A DNA stretch of 64,000 nt. Source: Actinomadura litoris (GTDB lineage: Bacteria; Actinomycetota; Actinomycetes; Streptosporangiales; Streptosporangiaceae). The stretch lies in NCBI RefSeq assembly GCF_009733595.1, contig NZ_WOFH01000009.1, positions 248,001 through 312,000 of the forward strand. Reading direction: 5' to 3'. This document shows positions 7,774 through 16,191 of the stretch, piece after piece (position 1 is the first letter of the stretch; the number at the start of each line of letters is the position of its first letter). The position numbers and the translations under genes are program-made. Under the pieces are notes generated by a model. The model did not search any database and was not told the DNA's origin. It saw only the letters and a list, made by a program, of their open reading frames with translations.

Positions 7774-8808
7774 CTACACCGCCGTGTCGAAGTTGATCGA
7801 GCTGTAGGCGCGGAGCTTGCCGAGCTGGTGCTCGCTGGAGATCGTCCTGATCGTGCCGCTGCGCGAGCGCATGACCAGCGAGTGCGTGACCGCGGTGTCC
7901 TTGCCGTAGCGGACGCCGTCGGCGAGTTCGCCGTCGGTGATGCCGGTCGCGGCGAAGAACACGTCGTCGGAGGTCACCAGGTCGTCGGTGGTCAGCACGC
8001 GGCCGAGGTCGTGCCCCGCGTCCTGCGCCTTGCGCCGCTCGGCGTCGTCCTGCGGCCACAGCCGGCCCTGGATCACCCCGCCCAGCGCCTTGATCGCGCA
8101 CGCGGCGATGATGCCCTCGGGGGTGCCGCCGATGCCGAGCAGCAGGTCGACGCCGGTGCCGGGGCGGCACGCCATGATCGCGCCGGCGACGTCGCCGTCC
8201 AGGATGAACTTGATCCGCGCGCCCGCCTCGCGGACCTCCTTGACGATGCCCTCGTGGCGCGGGCGGTCCAGGACGCAGACGGTCACGTCGTGCGGCGAGG
8301 AGCCCTTGGCGCGGGCGACGGCCCGGATGTTGTCGGCGATCGGGCGCCCGATGTCCACGGCGCCGGCCGCCTCGGGGCCGGTCACCAGCTTCTCCATGTA
8401 GAAGACGGCGGACGGGTCGAACATCGACCCGCGCGGCGCCACCGACAGCACCGCGATCGCGTTGTTCATGCCGAGCGCGGTCAGCCGGGTGCCGTCCACC
8501 GGGTCGACCGCGACGTCGCACTCGGCGCCGCCGCCGTCGCCGACCTCCTCGCCGTTGTAGAGCATGGGCGCGTTGTCCTTCTCGCCCTCGCCGATCACGA
8601 CGACGCCGCGCATGGACACGGTGTTGATCAGCTGGCGCATGGCGTTCACGGCCGCGCCGTCCGCGCCGTTCTTGTCGCCGCGCCCGACCCAGCGGCCGGC
8701 GGCCAGCGCGGCGGCCTCGGTGACCCGGACGAGCTCCATCGCGAGGTTGCGATCCGGCGCGGCGGGCTCGGTCGCGAGCGGGGAGGAGACGGTGGTGTCG
8801 TCGGTCAT
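7774..8808 (-). CDS. glpX: Class II fructose-1,6-bisphosphatase
   Basis: Metal-dependent FBPase of gluconeogenesis, converting fructose-1,6-bisphosphate to fructose-6-phosphate. The 344 residues hold the GlpX signatures GEGEKDNAPML and DPVDGTRL for metal and phosphate binding, DGDVAGA, and GIGGTPEGI. ATG 8808 is preceded by AAGGGG. Actinobacteria usually rely on this class rather than class I. In mycobacteria the homologue (Rv1099c) also lies near a fumarase and a DUF4245 gene, as here. Confidence 0.97.
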   Translation of the reverse strand: MTDDTTVSSPLATEPAAPDRNLAMELVRVTEAAALAAGRWVGRGDKNGADGAAVNAMRQLINTVSMRGVVVIGEGEKDNAPMLYNGEEVGDGGGAECDVAVDPVDGTRLTALGMNNAIAVLSVAPRGSMFDPSAVFYMEKLVTGPEAAGAVDIGRPIADNIRAVARAKGSSPHDVTVCVLDRPRHEGIVKEVREAGARIKFILDGDVAGAIMACRPGTGVDLLLGIGGTPEGIIAACAIKALGGVIQGRLWPQDDAERRKAQDAGHDLGRVLTTDDLVTSDDVFFAATGITDGELADGVRYGKDTAVTHSLVMRSRSGTIRTISSEHQLGKLRAYSSINFDTAV

Positions 8809-8986
8809 GGCGGACGGCCCCTTCGGTCGATGGTGACTCGGATTCTCTGCGGACCGGACGGCGGCCCACAAATTGGACCAGACCAGAGCGGACGCGCGAG
8901 AGCGCCGGACGTGCGCCGGGCACCGCGACGAGGGCGGATTCGGCGGGCGCGTGGGCAAGGGATCGTTTCCCCCGTGGAAGAGGGCG

Positions 8987-8992
8987 TAATCT
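8987..8992 (+). promoter_or_regulatory. Putative -10 box of the TetR gene (leaderless)
   Basis: TAATCT ends eight bases before the ATG at 9001. The intervening CAGGCACC has no convincing Shine-Dalgarno, so initiation may be leaderless. The divergent glpX promoter must share the 192-base gap 8809-9000. Confidence 0.4.
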
Positions 8993-9000
8993 CAGGCACC

Positions 9001-9666
9001 ATGAGCAGCGACATGGACGTCTCGTCCGGCGGGGTGCCGCGCAACGGTTCCGCGCGCGCCGCGGGCGACCCCGCGCGGACCTCCGACCGCGGCGCCGCGA
9101 CCCGCGGCGCCCTGCTGGACGCGGCGCGGGACGTCTTCTGCGAGTCCGGCTTCGCGCAGGCGGCGGTCACCGACATCGTCGCGAAGGCCGGGGCCAGCGT
9201 CGGGAGCCTCTACCACCACTTCAACGGCAAGGCCGACCTGTACCTCACGCTGTTCGAGGAGTTCCAGGCCGCGCAGCAGGAGCGCACCCGCGAGGCGATC
9301 AGCACCGTGCGGGAGGCGGGCGAGACCGACCCGATGCGGCAGTTCATCGCCGGGGCCCGCGCCTACCTCGACGGCTGCCTCGCCCAGCGCGACGTCTCGC
9401 GGCTGTTCATCTCCGGCGACGGCCCGCCCGGGTTCGACCGGGTGATGCGCCAGCGCCTGACCCGCTGGGCCCGCCGCAACGCGGCGCTGTTCCACACCGA
9501 CGACGGCGGCGTCGACGAGGCGCTGGTCATGGTGCTGACCGGCGCGATGGCGGGCGCCGTGTCGGAGATCTCACTGATGGACGACGAGGGCGCCGCGCGC
9601 CGCCTCGCGGGCGAGGTCATGGCGATCCTCGGCACGATCCGCAACCCCCGTACGGAGCAGCGCTGA
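9001..9666 (+). CDS. TetR-family transcriptional regulator
   Basis: A 221-residue regulator. The TetR helix-turn-helix spans about residues 34-82 (ALLDAARDVFCESGF, VTDIVAKAGASVGSLYHHFNGKADLY). The C-terminal half is a ligand and dimer domain of unknown specificity. A second ATG at 9013 is possible. The stop is two bases before the DUF4245 gene, so the two are likely co-transcribed. Its divergence from glpX suggests it might also control that promoter, which is only inference. Confidence 0.92.
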   Translation: MSSDMDVSSGGVPRNGSARAAGDPARTSDRGAATRGALLDAARDVFCESGFAQAAVTDIVAKAGASVGSLYHHFNGKADLYLTLFEEFQAAQQERTREAISTVREAGETDPMRQFIAGARAYLDGCLAQRDVSRLFISGDGPPGFDRVMRQRLTRWARRNAALFHTDDGGVDEALVMVLTGAMAGAVSEISLMDDEGAARRLAGEVMAILGTIRNPRTEQR

Positions 9667-9668
9667 GC

Positions 9669-10499
9669 GTGCGGGATCCTGGAGGGGTGAGCGACAAGAC
9701 CCCTGCCCCGGCCGAGGGCGCCGCGCAGACCGCCCCCGCCGGGCCCGAAGCCGCCCCGGAACCCGGACAGACCCCGGAAACCGGACAGGCCCCGGAGACC
9801 GAGCGGGGCCCCGAGACCGAGCGGGCTGCCGAGACCGGGCGGGCCCCGGAGGGCGAGCAGGCCCCGGAGGGCGAGCAGGCGCCGGCGCGGCAGGTCGTCC
9901 AGGTGAGCCCGGGCGTCCACAAGCGGCTGACCACGGGCCTCGGCGGCTTCACGATGGCGATGGGCGCCTGCCTGCTGATGGTGGCGGCGATCTTCCTGAT
10001 CACGCCGCGCAGCAACAAGGAGGTGCTGCCGACCGTCGACTACGCCTCGCAGCAGTGGGCGATGCGCAACGGCGCGCCGTTCACCTCCTACGCGCCCGAG
10101 GGGCTGCCGCCCGGCTGGCGTCCGACCAGCTCGCGGCTGCACGGCCTGGACGCGAACGGGAGCAAGCCCGTCGCCTGGCACCTGGGCTTCGTGACGCCGA
10201 GCGATGAGTACGCCGCGCTGGAGCAGAGCAACGAGAAGGCCTCCGACTACGTCCCGCGCATGACCAACAACCGCAACGCGCTCGGGACGCAGCAGGTCAA
10301 CGGCGTGACCTGGATGAAGTACCACCGCAAGGACAAGAAGGCGAACTCCCTCGCGCGCACGCTGCCCGACGGCGTGAGCCTGGTGGTCACCGGCACGGCG
10401 TCCTACGAGGAGCTGGCGGTCCTGGCGGCCTCGCTCCGGCCGCAGAGCAAGCAGGGCGCGATCCCGGCCCCCTCGACCTCCGCCAAGCCCGGTTCCTGA
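9669..10499 (+). CDS. DUF4245 membrane-anchored protein
   Basis: A 276-residue protein with an acidic Pro/Glu/Thr-rich cytoplasmic N-terminus (about 8-78) built from imperfect PETERG / PEGEQA repeats. One membrane segment follows (about 94-115), then an outer DUF4245 domain (about 120-265) with PTVDYASQQWAM, PEGLPPGWRPTS and WHLGFVTPSDEY blocks. Function is unknown; Rv1100 is the mycobacterial relative beside glpX. The start is uncertain: GTG 9669 has GGAG 11 bases upstream, while GTG 9687 gives a more natural MSDKTP start but its GGAGG is too close. Confidence 0.85.
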   Translation: MRDPGGVSDKTPAPAEGAAQTAPAGPEAAPEPGQTPETGQAPETERGPETERAAETGRAPEGEQAPEGEQAPARQVVQVSPGVHKRLTTGLGGFTMAMGACLLMVAAIFLITPRSNKEVLPTVDYASQQWAMRNGAPFTSYAPEGLPPGWRPTSSRLHGLDANGSKPVAWHLGFVTPSDEYAALEQSNEKASDYVPRMTNNRNALGTQQVNGVTWMKYHRKDKKANSLARTLPDGVSLVVTGTASYEELAVLAASLRPQSKQGAIPAPSTSAKPGS

Positions 10500-10514
10500 C
10501 CCCGCGCGGCCGGG

Positions 10515-11123
10515 TCAGCGGCGGCCGAGCCGCCCGCGGACGCGGTCGCGCAGCGAGCGCCGCGGCGCCCGCGCCCGCACCGACGTGCAGATCAGCGTGC
10601 CGCCGACCTCGATCGTCGGGCCGTCGGCGCCGGGCCGGGTGCGCAGCTCGCGGGTGCTGAGGACGGAGCGCCCCGTCACCTCCACGCGGACGCCCTCGGG
10701 CACCAGCAGCCGGATCCGCCCGCCGAGCACGGTCGCGTCCAGCACGATGTGGCGCCGCTGCAGGACGGCCTCGCGCAGGTCCAGCTCGACGGTGCCGAAC
10801 AGGGCGAGCAGCGGTAGCCGGACGGGCACGACCCAGCGCCCCTCGCGCCGCGTCCGGCCGAAGAACACGGTGAGCGGGCGGTCGTCCACGAGGATCGGCT
10901 GGGCCTCCTCGGGGCCGAGGTCGCCGGTCAGCCCGGTCAGGTCGCCCAGCGTCCGGGCCTCGTAGACGCGGGAGGCGCGGTCGGCGTGCTCCTCGATGCT
11001 CAGCCGCCCGTCGGCGAGGGCCTCGGCGAGCACGGCGGCGACGCGCTCCCGGTCGGCGTCGGAGGCGCGCAGGTCGCGGACGCGCGTCGCCTGTTCGGCG
11101 GCCGGACGCCGGGGAATCTCCAC
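10515..11123 (-). CDS. DUF1707 / LiaF-like envelope-stress protein
   Basis: A 202-residue soluble-looking protein. Residues about 12-65 form a DUF1707 domain (LRASDADRERVAAVLAEALADG, RLSIEEHADR), common in actinobacterial sensors of wall stress. Residues about 80-190 resemble the beta-rich C-terminal domain of LiaF/VraT-type proteins (VELDLREAVL, DATVLGGRIRLLVPEGVRV). There is no membrane segment. GTG 11123 is the only sensible start. It is converging with the DUF4245 gene and divergent from the ABC exporter 83 bases away; a link to that exporter is speculation. Confidence 0.85.
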   Translation of the reverse strand: MEIPRRPAAEQATRVRDLRASDADRERVAAVLAEALADGRLSIEEHADRASRVYEARTLGDLTGLTGDLGPEEAQPILVDDRPLTVFFGRTRREGRWVVPVRLPLLALFGTVELDLREAVLQRRHIVLDATVLGGRIRLLVPEGVRVEVTGRSVLSTRELRTRPGADGPTIEVGGTLICTSVRARAPRRSLRDRVRGRLGRR

Positions 11124-11194
11124 GTCTAGAGGGTAACGTCCGGGCGATGGTGTTCCGCGAGAAAAATCGCTGGGGTTCGGCCTGCCCCTCTACC

Positions 11195-11200
11195 TAGGGT
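11195..11200 (+). promoter_or_regulatory. Putative -10 box of the ABC exporter operon (leaderless)
   Basis: TAGGGT ends six bases before the ATG at 11207 and no Shine-Dalgarno intervenes. It is consistent with leaderless transcription of the two-gene exporter. Confidence 0.4.
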
Positions 11201-11206
11201 GACGGG

Positions 11207-12208
11207 ATGACGGTGCAACGGTCCGATCCGGAGGGTGGGGACGGTCGTCCCCCCGCGAGAGTCCAGACCCGCGTCGCGGCCGCCGGGGACGGTGGGGCCG
11301 CACCGGCGGCGGTCAGCCTCCGGGGCGTCGTCAAGCGCTTCGGCGACTTCACGGCGGTGGACGGCCTCGACCTCGACGTCCCCTCCGGCGTCTGCCTGGG
11401 GCTGCTCGGCCCGAACGGCGCCGGGAAGTCGACGACGATGAAGCTGCTGACCGCGCAGGCCGTCCCCACCGAGGGAACGATCCACGTGCTCGGCTTCCCG
11501 GTCCCGCGCGAGTCCAAGCGCGCGCGGGCGGCGATGGGGGTCGTCCCCCAGCAGGACAACCTCGACGAGGAGCTGACCGCCCGCGAGAACCTGGAGGTGT
11601 TCGCGCACCTGTACCGGGTGCCGCGCGGGAAGCGGCGGCAGGCGGTCGACGACGCGCTGGCGCTGGCGCACCTCACCGAGCGGCAGCTCACGAAGGTCGA
11701 CGACCTGTCCGGCGGGATGCGCCGGCGGCTGCTGATCGCGCGCGGCCTCGTGCACCGCCCGGCCCTGGTCCTGCTGGACGAGCCGACCGTCGGCCTGGAC
11801 CCGCAGGTCCGCGCCGAGCTGTGGGGGCTGATCGACGGGCTGCGCGCCGCCGGCACGACCGTCCTGATGTCGACGCACTACATCGAGGAGGCCGAGCGGC
11901 TCGCCGACGAGTGCGCGCTGATGTCGCACGGCAGGGTGATCGCGCGCGGGACGCCCGCGAGCCTCGTCGCCGAGCACGCGGGCGAGCTGGTGGTGGAGCA
12001 CTACGGCCCGCCCGAGCGGCTCTCCGACGTCGAGCGGCTGGCCCGCGGCGCGGGGCTGCCCACCCGCCGCACCGGGCCCTCGGTGTCGGTGCTGCGGGCC
12101 GAGACGATCCCGCCGTCGCTGGACGAGGCGCTCGGCCCCGACGGGGTCCGCCGTGCGTCCAGCCTGGAGGACGTGTTCGTGGTGCTGACCGGGGAGCGTG
12201 TGGAATGA
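11207..12208 (+). CDS. ABC transporter ATP-binding protein (DrrA/NodI type)
   Basis: A 333-residue nucleotide-binding subunit. It has Walker A GPNGAGKST (68-76), Q-loop VPQQDN, signature LSGGMRRR, Walker B LVLLDEPTVGLD and the switch histidine in STHYIEEAE. The approximately 100-residue C-terminal extension is typical of DrrA/NodI exporters. A 40-residue disordered leader precedes the fold. Its stop overlaps the permease ATG by four bases. It probably energises export of a lipophilic compound; the substrate cannot be read from sequence. Confidence 0.95.
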   Translation: MTVQRSDPEGGDGRPPARVQTRVAAAGDGGAAPAAVSLRGVVKRFGDFTAVDGLDLDVPSGVCLGLLGPNGAGKSTTMKLLTAQAVPTEGTIHVLGFPVPRESKRARAAMGVVPQQDNLDEELTARENLEVFAHLYRVPRGKRRQAVDDALALAHLTERQLTKVDDLSGGMRRRLLIARGLVHRPALVLLDEPTVGLDPQVRAELWGLIDGLRAAGTTVLMSTHYIEEAERLADECALMSHGRVIARGTPASLVAEHAGELVVEHYGPPERLSDVERLARGAGLPTRRTGPSVSVLRAETIPPSLDEALGPDGVRRASSLEDVFVVLTGERVE

Positions 12209-13011
12209 CCGCGCAGGCGGAGCGGGCGGCGCGGGCCCCGCGCCTCAGGCGGTTCGAGATGGCGCCGATCAAGGGCGTGTGGCGGCACGAGCTGGCCCTC
12301 TACAAGCGCTACTGGAAGTCGCAGTCGTTCGCCTCGATCGTCGAGCCGACGTTCTTCCTGCTGGCCTTCGGCTACGGGTTCGGCTCGATGGTCGCGGCGA
12401 TCGGGGACTACCGCTACCTCGACTTCGTCGCGACCGGCGTGGTCGGGACGGCGGCGCTGTTCACCTCGATCTTCCCGGGGATGTTCAACAGCTACATCCG
12501 GCGGGTGTTCCAGCACACCTACTCCGGCATGCTGGCCGCGCCGGTGGACGTGCACGAGCTGGTGACGGCCGAGGCGCTGTGGATCGCGGCGAAGTCGGCG
12601 GTGTACTCGTGCTCGCCGCTGGTCGTGGCGCTGTGCTTCGGCCTGGACCCCTCCTTCGGCATGCTGCTGGTGCCGGTCGTCGCGTTCTTCACCGCGCTCG
12701 GGTTCGGCCTGTTCGGGATGTGGACCTCGGCGGTCGTCCCCTCGATCAACTCCTTCGACTACGTGATCACCGGGGTGGTGACGCCGCTGTTCCTGATCGC
12801 CGGGACGTTCTTCCCCATCGGCACGCTGCCCGGCTGGGTCGGGTTCGCGGCGCACCTCAACCCGCTGTACCACTGCGTGGAGCTGGTGCGGCACGCGGTC
12901 TTCGGGCTGCGCCCGCCGGCCGATCTCGGCCATCTGGGCGCGCTGGTGCTGTTCGCCGCGCTGATGTGGATCATCGCCGTCCGGGGGATGCGCCGCCGCC
13001 TCATCGACTGA
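12205..13011 (+). CDS. ABC-2 type permease
   Basis: A 268-residue membrane subunit with six predicted transmembrane segments and the ABC-2/NodJ-type layout (FASIVEPTFFLLAFGYGFG near the N-terminus, GTFFPIGTLPGWVG and HLNPLYHCVELVRH near the C-terminus). It starts inside the ATPase stop (ATGA), so the two subunits are translationally coupled and form one half-exporter each of a dimeric pump. Confidence 0.94.
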   Translation: MTAQAERAARAPRLRRFEMAPIKGVWRHELALYKRYWKSQSFASIVEPTFFLLAFGYGFGSMVAAIGDYRYLDFVATGVVGTAALFTSIFPGMFNSYIRRVFQHTYSGMLAAPVDVHELVTAEALWIAAKSAVYSCSPLVVALCFGLDPSFGMLLVPVVAFFTALGFGLFGMWTSAVVPSINSFDYVITGVVTPLFLIAGTFFPIGTLPGWVGFAAHLNPLYHCVELVRHAVFGLRPPADLGHLGALVLFAALMWIIAVRGMRRRLID

Positions 13012-13122
13012 GGCCCCGCCGGCCGATTGACCCCGGCCGCCACCTGTCCCTACTCTGACGCGAACTTTCTTCACATTTCGCGGCGGGACGCGGCGGGAAG
13101 CGGCGCGGAGAGGTCGGGCGGC

Positions 13123-14346
13123 ATGGGCCAGAGCATCACCGCGCGGGACCGGCGGGCCCGGTCCGCCGCGTACGCGGCGTTCGCCGTCCAGGGGCTGTGC
13201 TTCGCCTCGCTGGTCACGCAGATCCCGCGGATCCAGAAGGCCCACCACCTCGGCGACGGGACGCTGTCGCTGGTGCTGCTGACGGTCCCGCTGGTCGCCG
13301 GGGTCGGCAGCGTCGTCTCGGGCGCGCTGTTCCAGCGGATCGGGAGCGCGCCGGTGCTGCGCGCGGCGCAGCCCGCCGTGGCGCTGACGATCGCGGTGAT
13401 CGGCCTCACCGGCGACCACGACCTCCCGCTGTACGCGGCGGTCGCGCTGTTCGGCCTGTTCGTCGGCGCGGTGGACGCCTCGATGAACGCGCAGGGCGTC
13501 GCGGTCGAGCGCCGGTACGGGGTCAGCCTCATCACCGGCTGCTACGCCGTGTGGAGCCTCGCCGGGATCCTCGGCGGCCTGTGGTCGTCGCTGTCCAACC
13601 GGGTGGACCTCCCGCTCGGCACCGCCTTCGCGGTCGCGGCGGTCGCCGGCGCCGCGGCCTCGCTCGCCACCGGGCCGCGCCTGTACGGGCGGGAGGAGGA
13701 GGGCTGCGGGCCGTCCGCGCGGGAGCTGCGGGCGGCCGGGCGCCGCGTCCCGTGGCGCCCGATCCTGGTGGTGGGCGCGGCGATGGCCGTCGCCTACCTC
13801 GCCGACGCGGCGATCTCCTCCTACGGCGCCAAGTACCTGGACGACGAGCTGTCCGGCTCCGACTGGGTCGCGCCGCTCGGCTACGTCGGCTACCAGGTCG
13901 CGATGGTCGCGAGCCGGGCGGTGGCGGACCTCGCCGTCCGCCGCTCGGGCCCGGTGCGGGTGGTGCGGCTCGGCGGCGCCGTCGGCCTCGCCGGCATGGC
14001 CGGGGTGGTGGCGGCGCCGAACGCGGCCCTCGCGATCGCGGCGTTCGCGGTCGCCGGGCTCGGCCTCAGCGTGATCGCGCCGGTCGCCTTCTCCGCCGCC
14101 GGACGGGTCGACCCCACCGGGCTCGGCGTGGCGGTCGCCCGCGTCAACATCTTCAACTACGTCGGGTTCGTGCTCGGCGCGGCGGTCGTCGGCGCGATCG
14201 CGCCGGTCAGCGCGGAGCACGGGCTGCGGATGGCGTTCGCCGTCCCGGCGGCGCTGGTCCTGGTCGTGTTCGTCACCGCGCGGGGCTTCGACCCCGCGCC
14301 CGCCGGTGGCGGCGCCCGGCCGGGCGCCGCCACCGCGGACCTCTGA
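13123..14346 (+). CDS. MFS transporter (YbjJ-like)
   Basis: A 407-residue major facilitator with 12 predicted membrane segments. VDASMNAQGVAVERRYGVSL and GCYAVWSLAGILGG resemble the YbjJ/fucose-permease-like branch. The ATG at 13123 follows GGAGAGG at nine bases; upstream in-frame residues look non-coding. The ABC operon ends 111 bases earlier and has its own promoter, so this is probably a separate unit. Substrate unknown. Confidence 0.9.
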   Translation: MGQSITARDRRARSAAYAAFAVQGLCFASLVTQIPRIQKAHHLGDGTLSLVLLTVPLVAGVGSVVSGALFQRIGSAPVLRAAQPAVALTIAVIGLTGDHDLPLYAAVALFGLFVGAVDASMNAQGVAVERRYGVSLITGCYAVWSLAGILGGLWSSLSNRVDLPLGTAFAVAAVAGAAASLATGPRLYGREEEGCGPSARELRAAGRRVPWRPILVVGAAMAVAYLADAAISSYGAKYLDDELSGSDWVAPLGYVGYQVAMVASRAVADLAVRRSGPVRVVRLGGAVGLAGMAGVVAAPNAALAIAAFAVAGLGLSVIAPVAFSAAGRVDPTGLGVAVARVNIFNYVGFVLGAAVVGAIAPVSAEHGLRMAFAVPAALVLVVFVTARGFDPAPAGGGARPGAATADL

Positions 14347-14382
14347 CGGACCTCGCCCCTCCGCCCTACCGCGCCGGGGAGG

Positions 14383-14613
14383 TCAGGCGTCCTCCAGCGC
14401 GGTGATGGCACGTTCCCCCTCGACCTGCGCCTGTTCGGGCGTGAGGTCCTTCAACGCCTGGGTCAGCGCGACCTCGGCGGCGTCGGCGGCGGCGCGGAGG
14501 GTGACGGCGTGCTCCTGCGCCCGGTCGAGTTCGCCGAGCCCGACGCAGTCGAAGGCCACCTGCGCGTCGTGGCCGGCCATCTTGAGCTGCCGCGCGGCCT
14601 CTTCCAGACTCAT
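14383..14613 (-). CDS. Small hypothetical protein, 76 residues
   Basis: A short, acidic, helical protein (MSLEEAARQLKMAGHDAQV...), cytoplasmic and without a membrane segment. I do not recognise a family. AGGAGGT lies six bases before the ATG, the best Shine-Dalgarno in this part of the window, and codon use matches neighbours, so it is likely real. It lies 29 bases downstream of the MocR gene on the same strand and could be its co-transcribed partner. Confidence 0.65.
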   Translation of the reverse strand: MSLEEAARQLKMAGHDAQVAFDCVGLGELDRAQEHAVTLRAAADAAEVALTQALKDLTPEQAQVEGERAITALEDA

Positions 14614-14642
14614 CCATACCTCCTACACCGGGGACCGTGTTC

Positions 14643-16076
14643 CTACCCGCGAGCCTCCCTGGCAACCGCGTGCCCCAGCAGTTCCGCCGCCTTGACCAGC
14701 CGGGGCTCGCTCTGCCTGGCGTAACCGAGGACGAGCGCGGGCGCGGCGCGTCCGGCGCGCGCGGGCGACCACATCTGGCGGGCGCCCGCGACGGCGACGC
14801 CGGCGCGCCCGGCGGCGGCCGCCACCCGCTCCTCGTCGCATCCGGGGGGAAGCTCCACGTACAGGTGGATGCCCGCTGAGACGCCCTGAACCATCGCGCC
14901 GGGCACGTGGTCGCGGAGCGCGCCCGCCAGCGCGTCCCGCCGGGCCCGGTACCTGCGCCGCATCGTGCGCAGATGCCGGTCGTAGCCGCCGCCCCTGATG
15001 AACTCGGCGAGCGCGTACTGCTCCAGGACGGGCGCGCCGAGGTCGGTGTGGGCGCGGTGCGCGCGCAGCCGCTCGGCCAGGACGGGCGGCGCCACGGCCC
15101 AGCCGAGCCGGAGCGCGGGCGCGAGCGACTTGCTCACCGAGCCGAGCAGCACGACCCGGTCGGGGTCGACGCCCTGGAGGCAGCCGACCGGCTCGCGGTC
15201 GTAGCGGAACTCGGCGTCGTAGTCGTCCTCGATGATCAGGCCGTTCACCGCGCGGGCCCAGGCGATCAGCGCGGCGCGGCGCCGCGCCGACAGCACCACG
15301 CCGGTCGGGTACTGGTGCGCGGGCGTGACCAGCACCGCGCGGGCCCCGGTGCGGGCCAGGTCGTCGACGCTCAGGCCCTCGGGGTCCACCGGGACGCGGG
15401 CGACGCGGATGCCCGCCTCCAGCATCGGCAGCTGCCGCACGCTCGTCGGGTCCTCCACCGCGAGCACCGTGTGCCCGTCCGCCCGCAGCAGGCTCACCAG
15501 CGCCGACAGCCCGTGCGCGACCCCGTTCATGATCACCGCGCGGGTCGGGTCGGCGTGCGCGGCGCGGACCCGCGAGAGGTAGGCGGCCAGCTCGGCGCGC
15601 AGCGCGGCGACGCCGCCGGGATCGGGGTAGGTGAGGGCGTCGCTCGGCAGCGTGCGCAGCGCGGCGCGGGCGGCGGCCAGCCAGCGGTCGCGGGGGAAGG
15701 ACGCGAGGTCGGGGTGGCCCGGCAGCAGGTCGTAGGGGCGGGCGCCCTCGGCACCGGCGGCGGCGCCGGCCTGCGGCGCGTCGGCGCGGGAGGGCTCGGG
15801 GGACGCCGCGCCCGGCGGCTCGTCGGGGCGGGCCAGCGGCGCGATCCGGGTCCCGTCACCGCGCCGGGCCACGAGGAAGCCCTCGGCGGTGAGCTGTTCG
15901 TAGGCGGCGACGACGACGCCCCGGGAGACGTCCATGTCGCGGGCCAGGTCGCGGCTCGACGGCAGCCGGGTCCCCGCCGTGAGCCGGCCGGATCGGACGG
16001 CCGCCCGGAAGCCCGCGGCGATCTGCGCCGACAGCCGTCCGGCGGCCCGGTCGAGGGGGAGATGAAGGTCGGTCAC
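14643..16076 (-). CDS. MocR/PdxR-type GntR regulator with aminotransferase domain
   Basis: About 477 residues. An N-terminal GntR winged helix (about 5-75: AAVRSGRLTAGTRLPSSRDLARD, VVVAAYEQLTAEGF) is followed by a linker and a fold-I aminotransferase-like domain (about 115-470). The expected PLP lysine lies in GSVSKSLAPALRLGW, and EDDYDAEFRYD is present. Such proteins sense PLP or amino compounds and usually control a divergent gene, here the EamA exporter. GTG 16076 and GTG 16112 are both possible starts; neither has a good ribosome site. Confidence 0.9.
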   Translation of the reverse strand: MTDLHLPLDRAAGRLSAQIAAGFRAAVRSGRLTAGTRLPSSRDLARDMDVSRGVVVAAYEQLTAEGFLVARRGDGTRIAPLARPDEPPGAASPEPSRADAPQAGAAAGAEGARPYDLLPGHPDLASFPRDRWLAAARAALRTLPSDALTYPDPGGVAALRAELAAYLSRVRAAHADPTRAVIMNGVAHGLSALVSLLRADGHTVLAVEDPTSVRQLPMLEAGIRVARVPVDPEGLSVDDLARTGARAVLVTPAHQYPTGVVLSARRRAALIAWARAVNGLIIEDDYDAEFRYDREPVGCLQGVDPDRVVLLGSVSKSLAPALRLGWAVAPPVLAERLRAHRAHTDLGAPVLEQYALAEFIRGGGYDRHLRTMRRRYRARRDALAGALRDHVPGAMVQGVSAGIHLYVELPPGCDEERVAAAAGRAGVAVAGARQMWSPARAGRAAPALVLGYARQSEPRLVKAAELLGHAVAREARG

Positions 16077-16122
16077 ATCACGTTCAGCGTCCGAGGGGAC
16101 GTGGCGTGTCACGGCCCGGAGT

Positions 16123-16170
16123 TTTGGTCCAGGACACAGTGCGGCGATTGGCCCTGTTTCACAGACCAAA
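16123..16170. promoter_or_regulatory. Divergent MocR operator region
   Basis: Inverted repeat TTTGGTC (16123-16129) / GACCAAA (16164-16170) with a 34-base spacer sits between the MocR and EamA starts. An inner TTGGCC (16149-16154) may be a third half-site. The position suits control of both genes by MocR. Confidence 0.5.
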
Positions 16171-16177
16171 CACGCCA

Positions 16178-16183
16178 TAACGT
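16178..16183 (+). promoter_or_regulatory. Putative -10 box of the EamA-fumarase operon (leaderless)
   Basis: TAACGT ends eight bases before ATG 16192 with no Shine-Dalgarno. It lies just downstream of the MocR inverted repeat. Confidence 0.4.
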
Positions 16184-16191
16184 GCCATGTC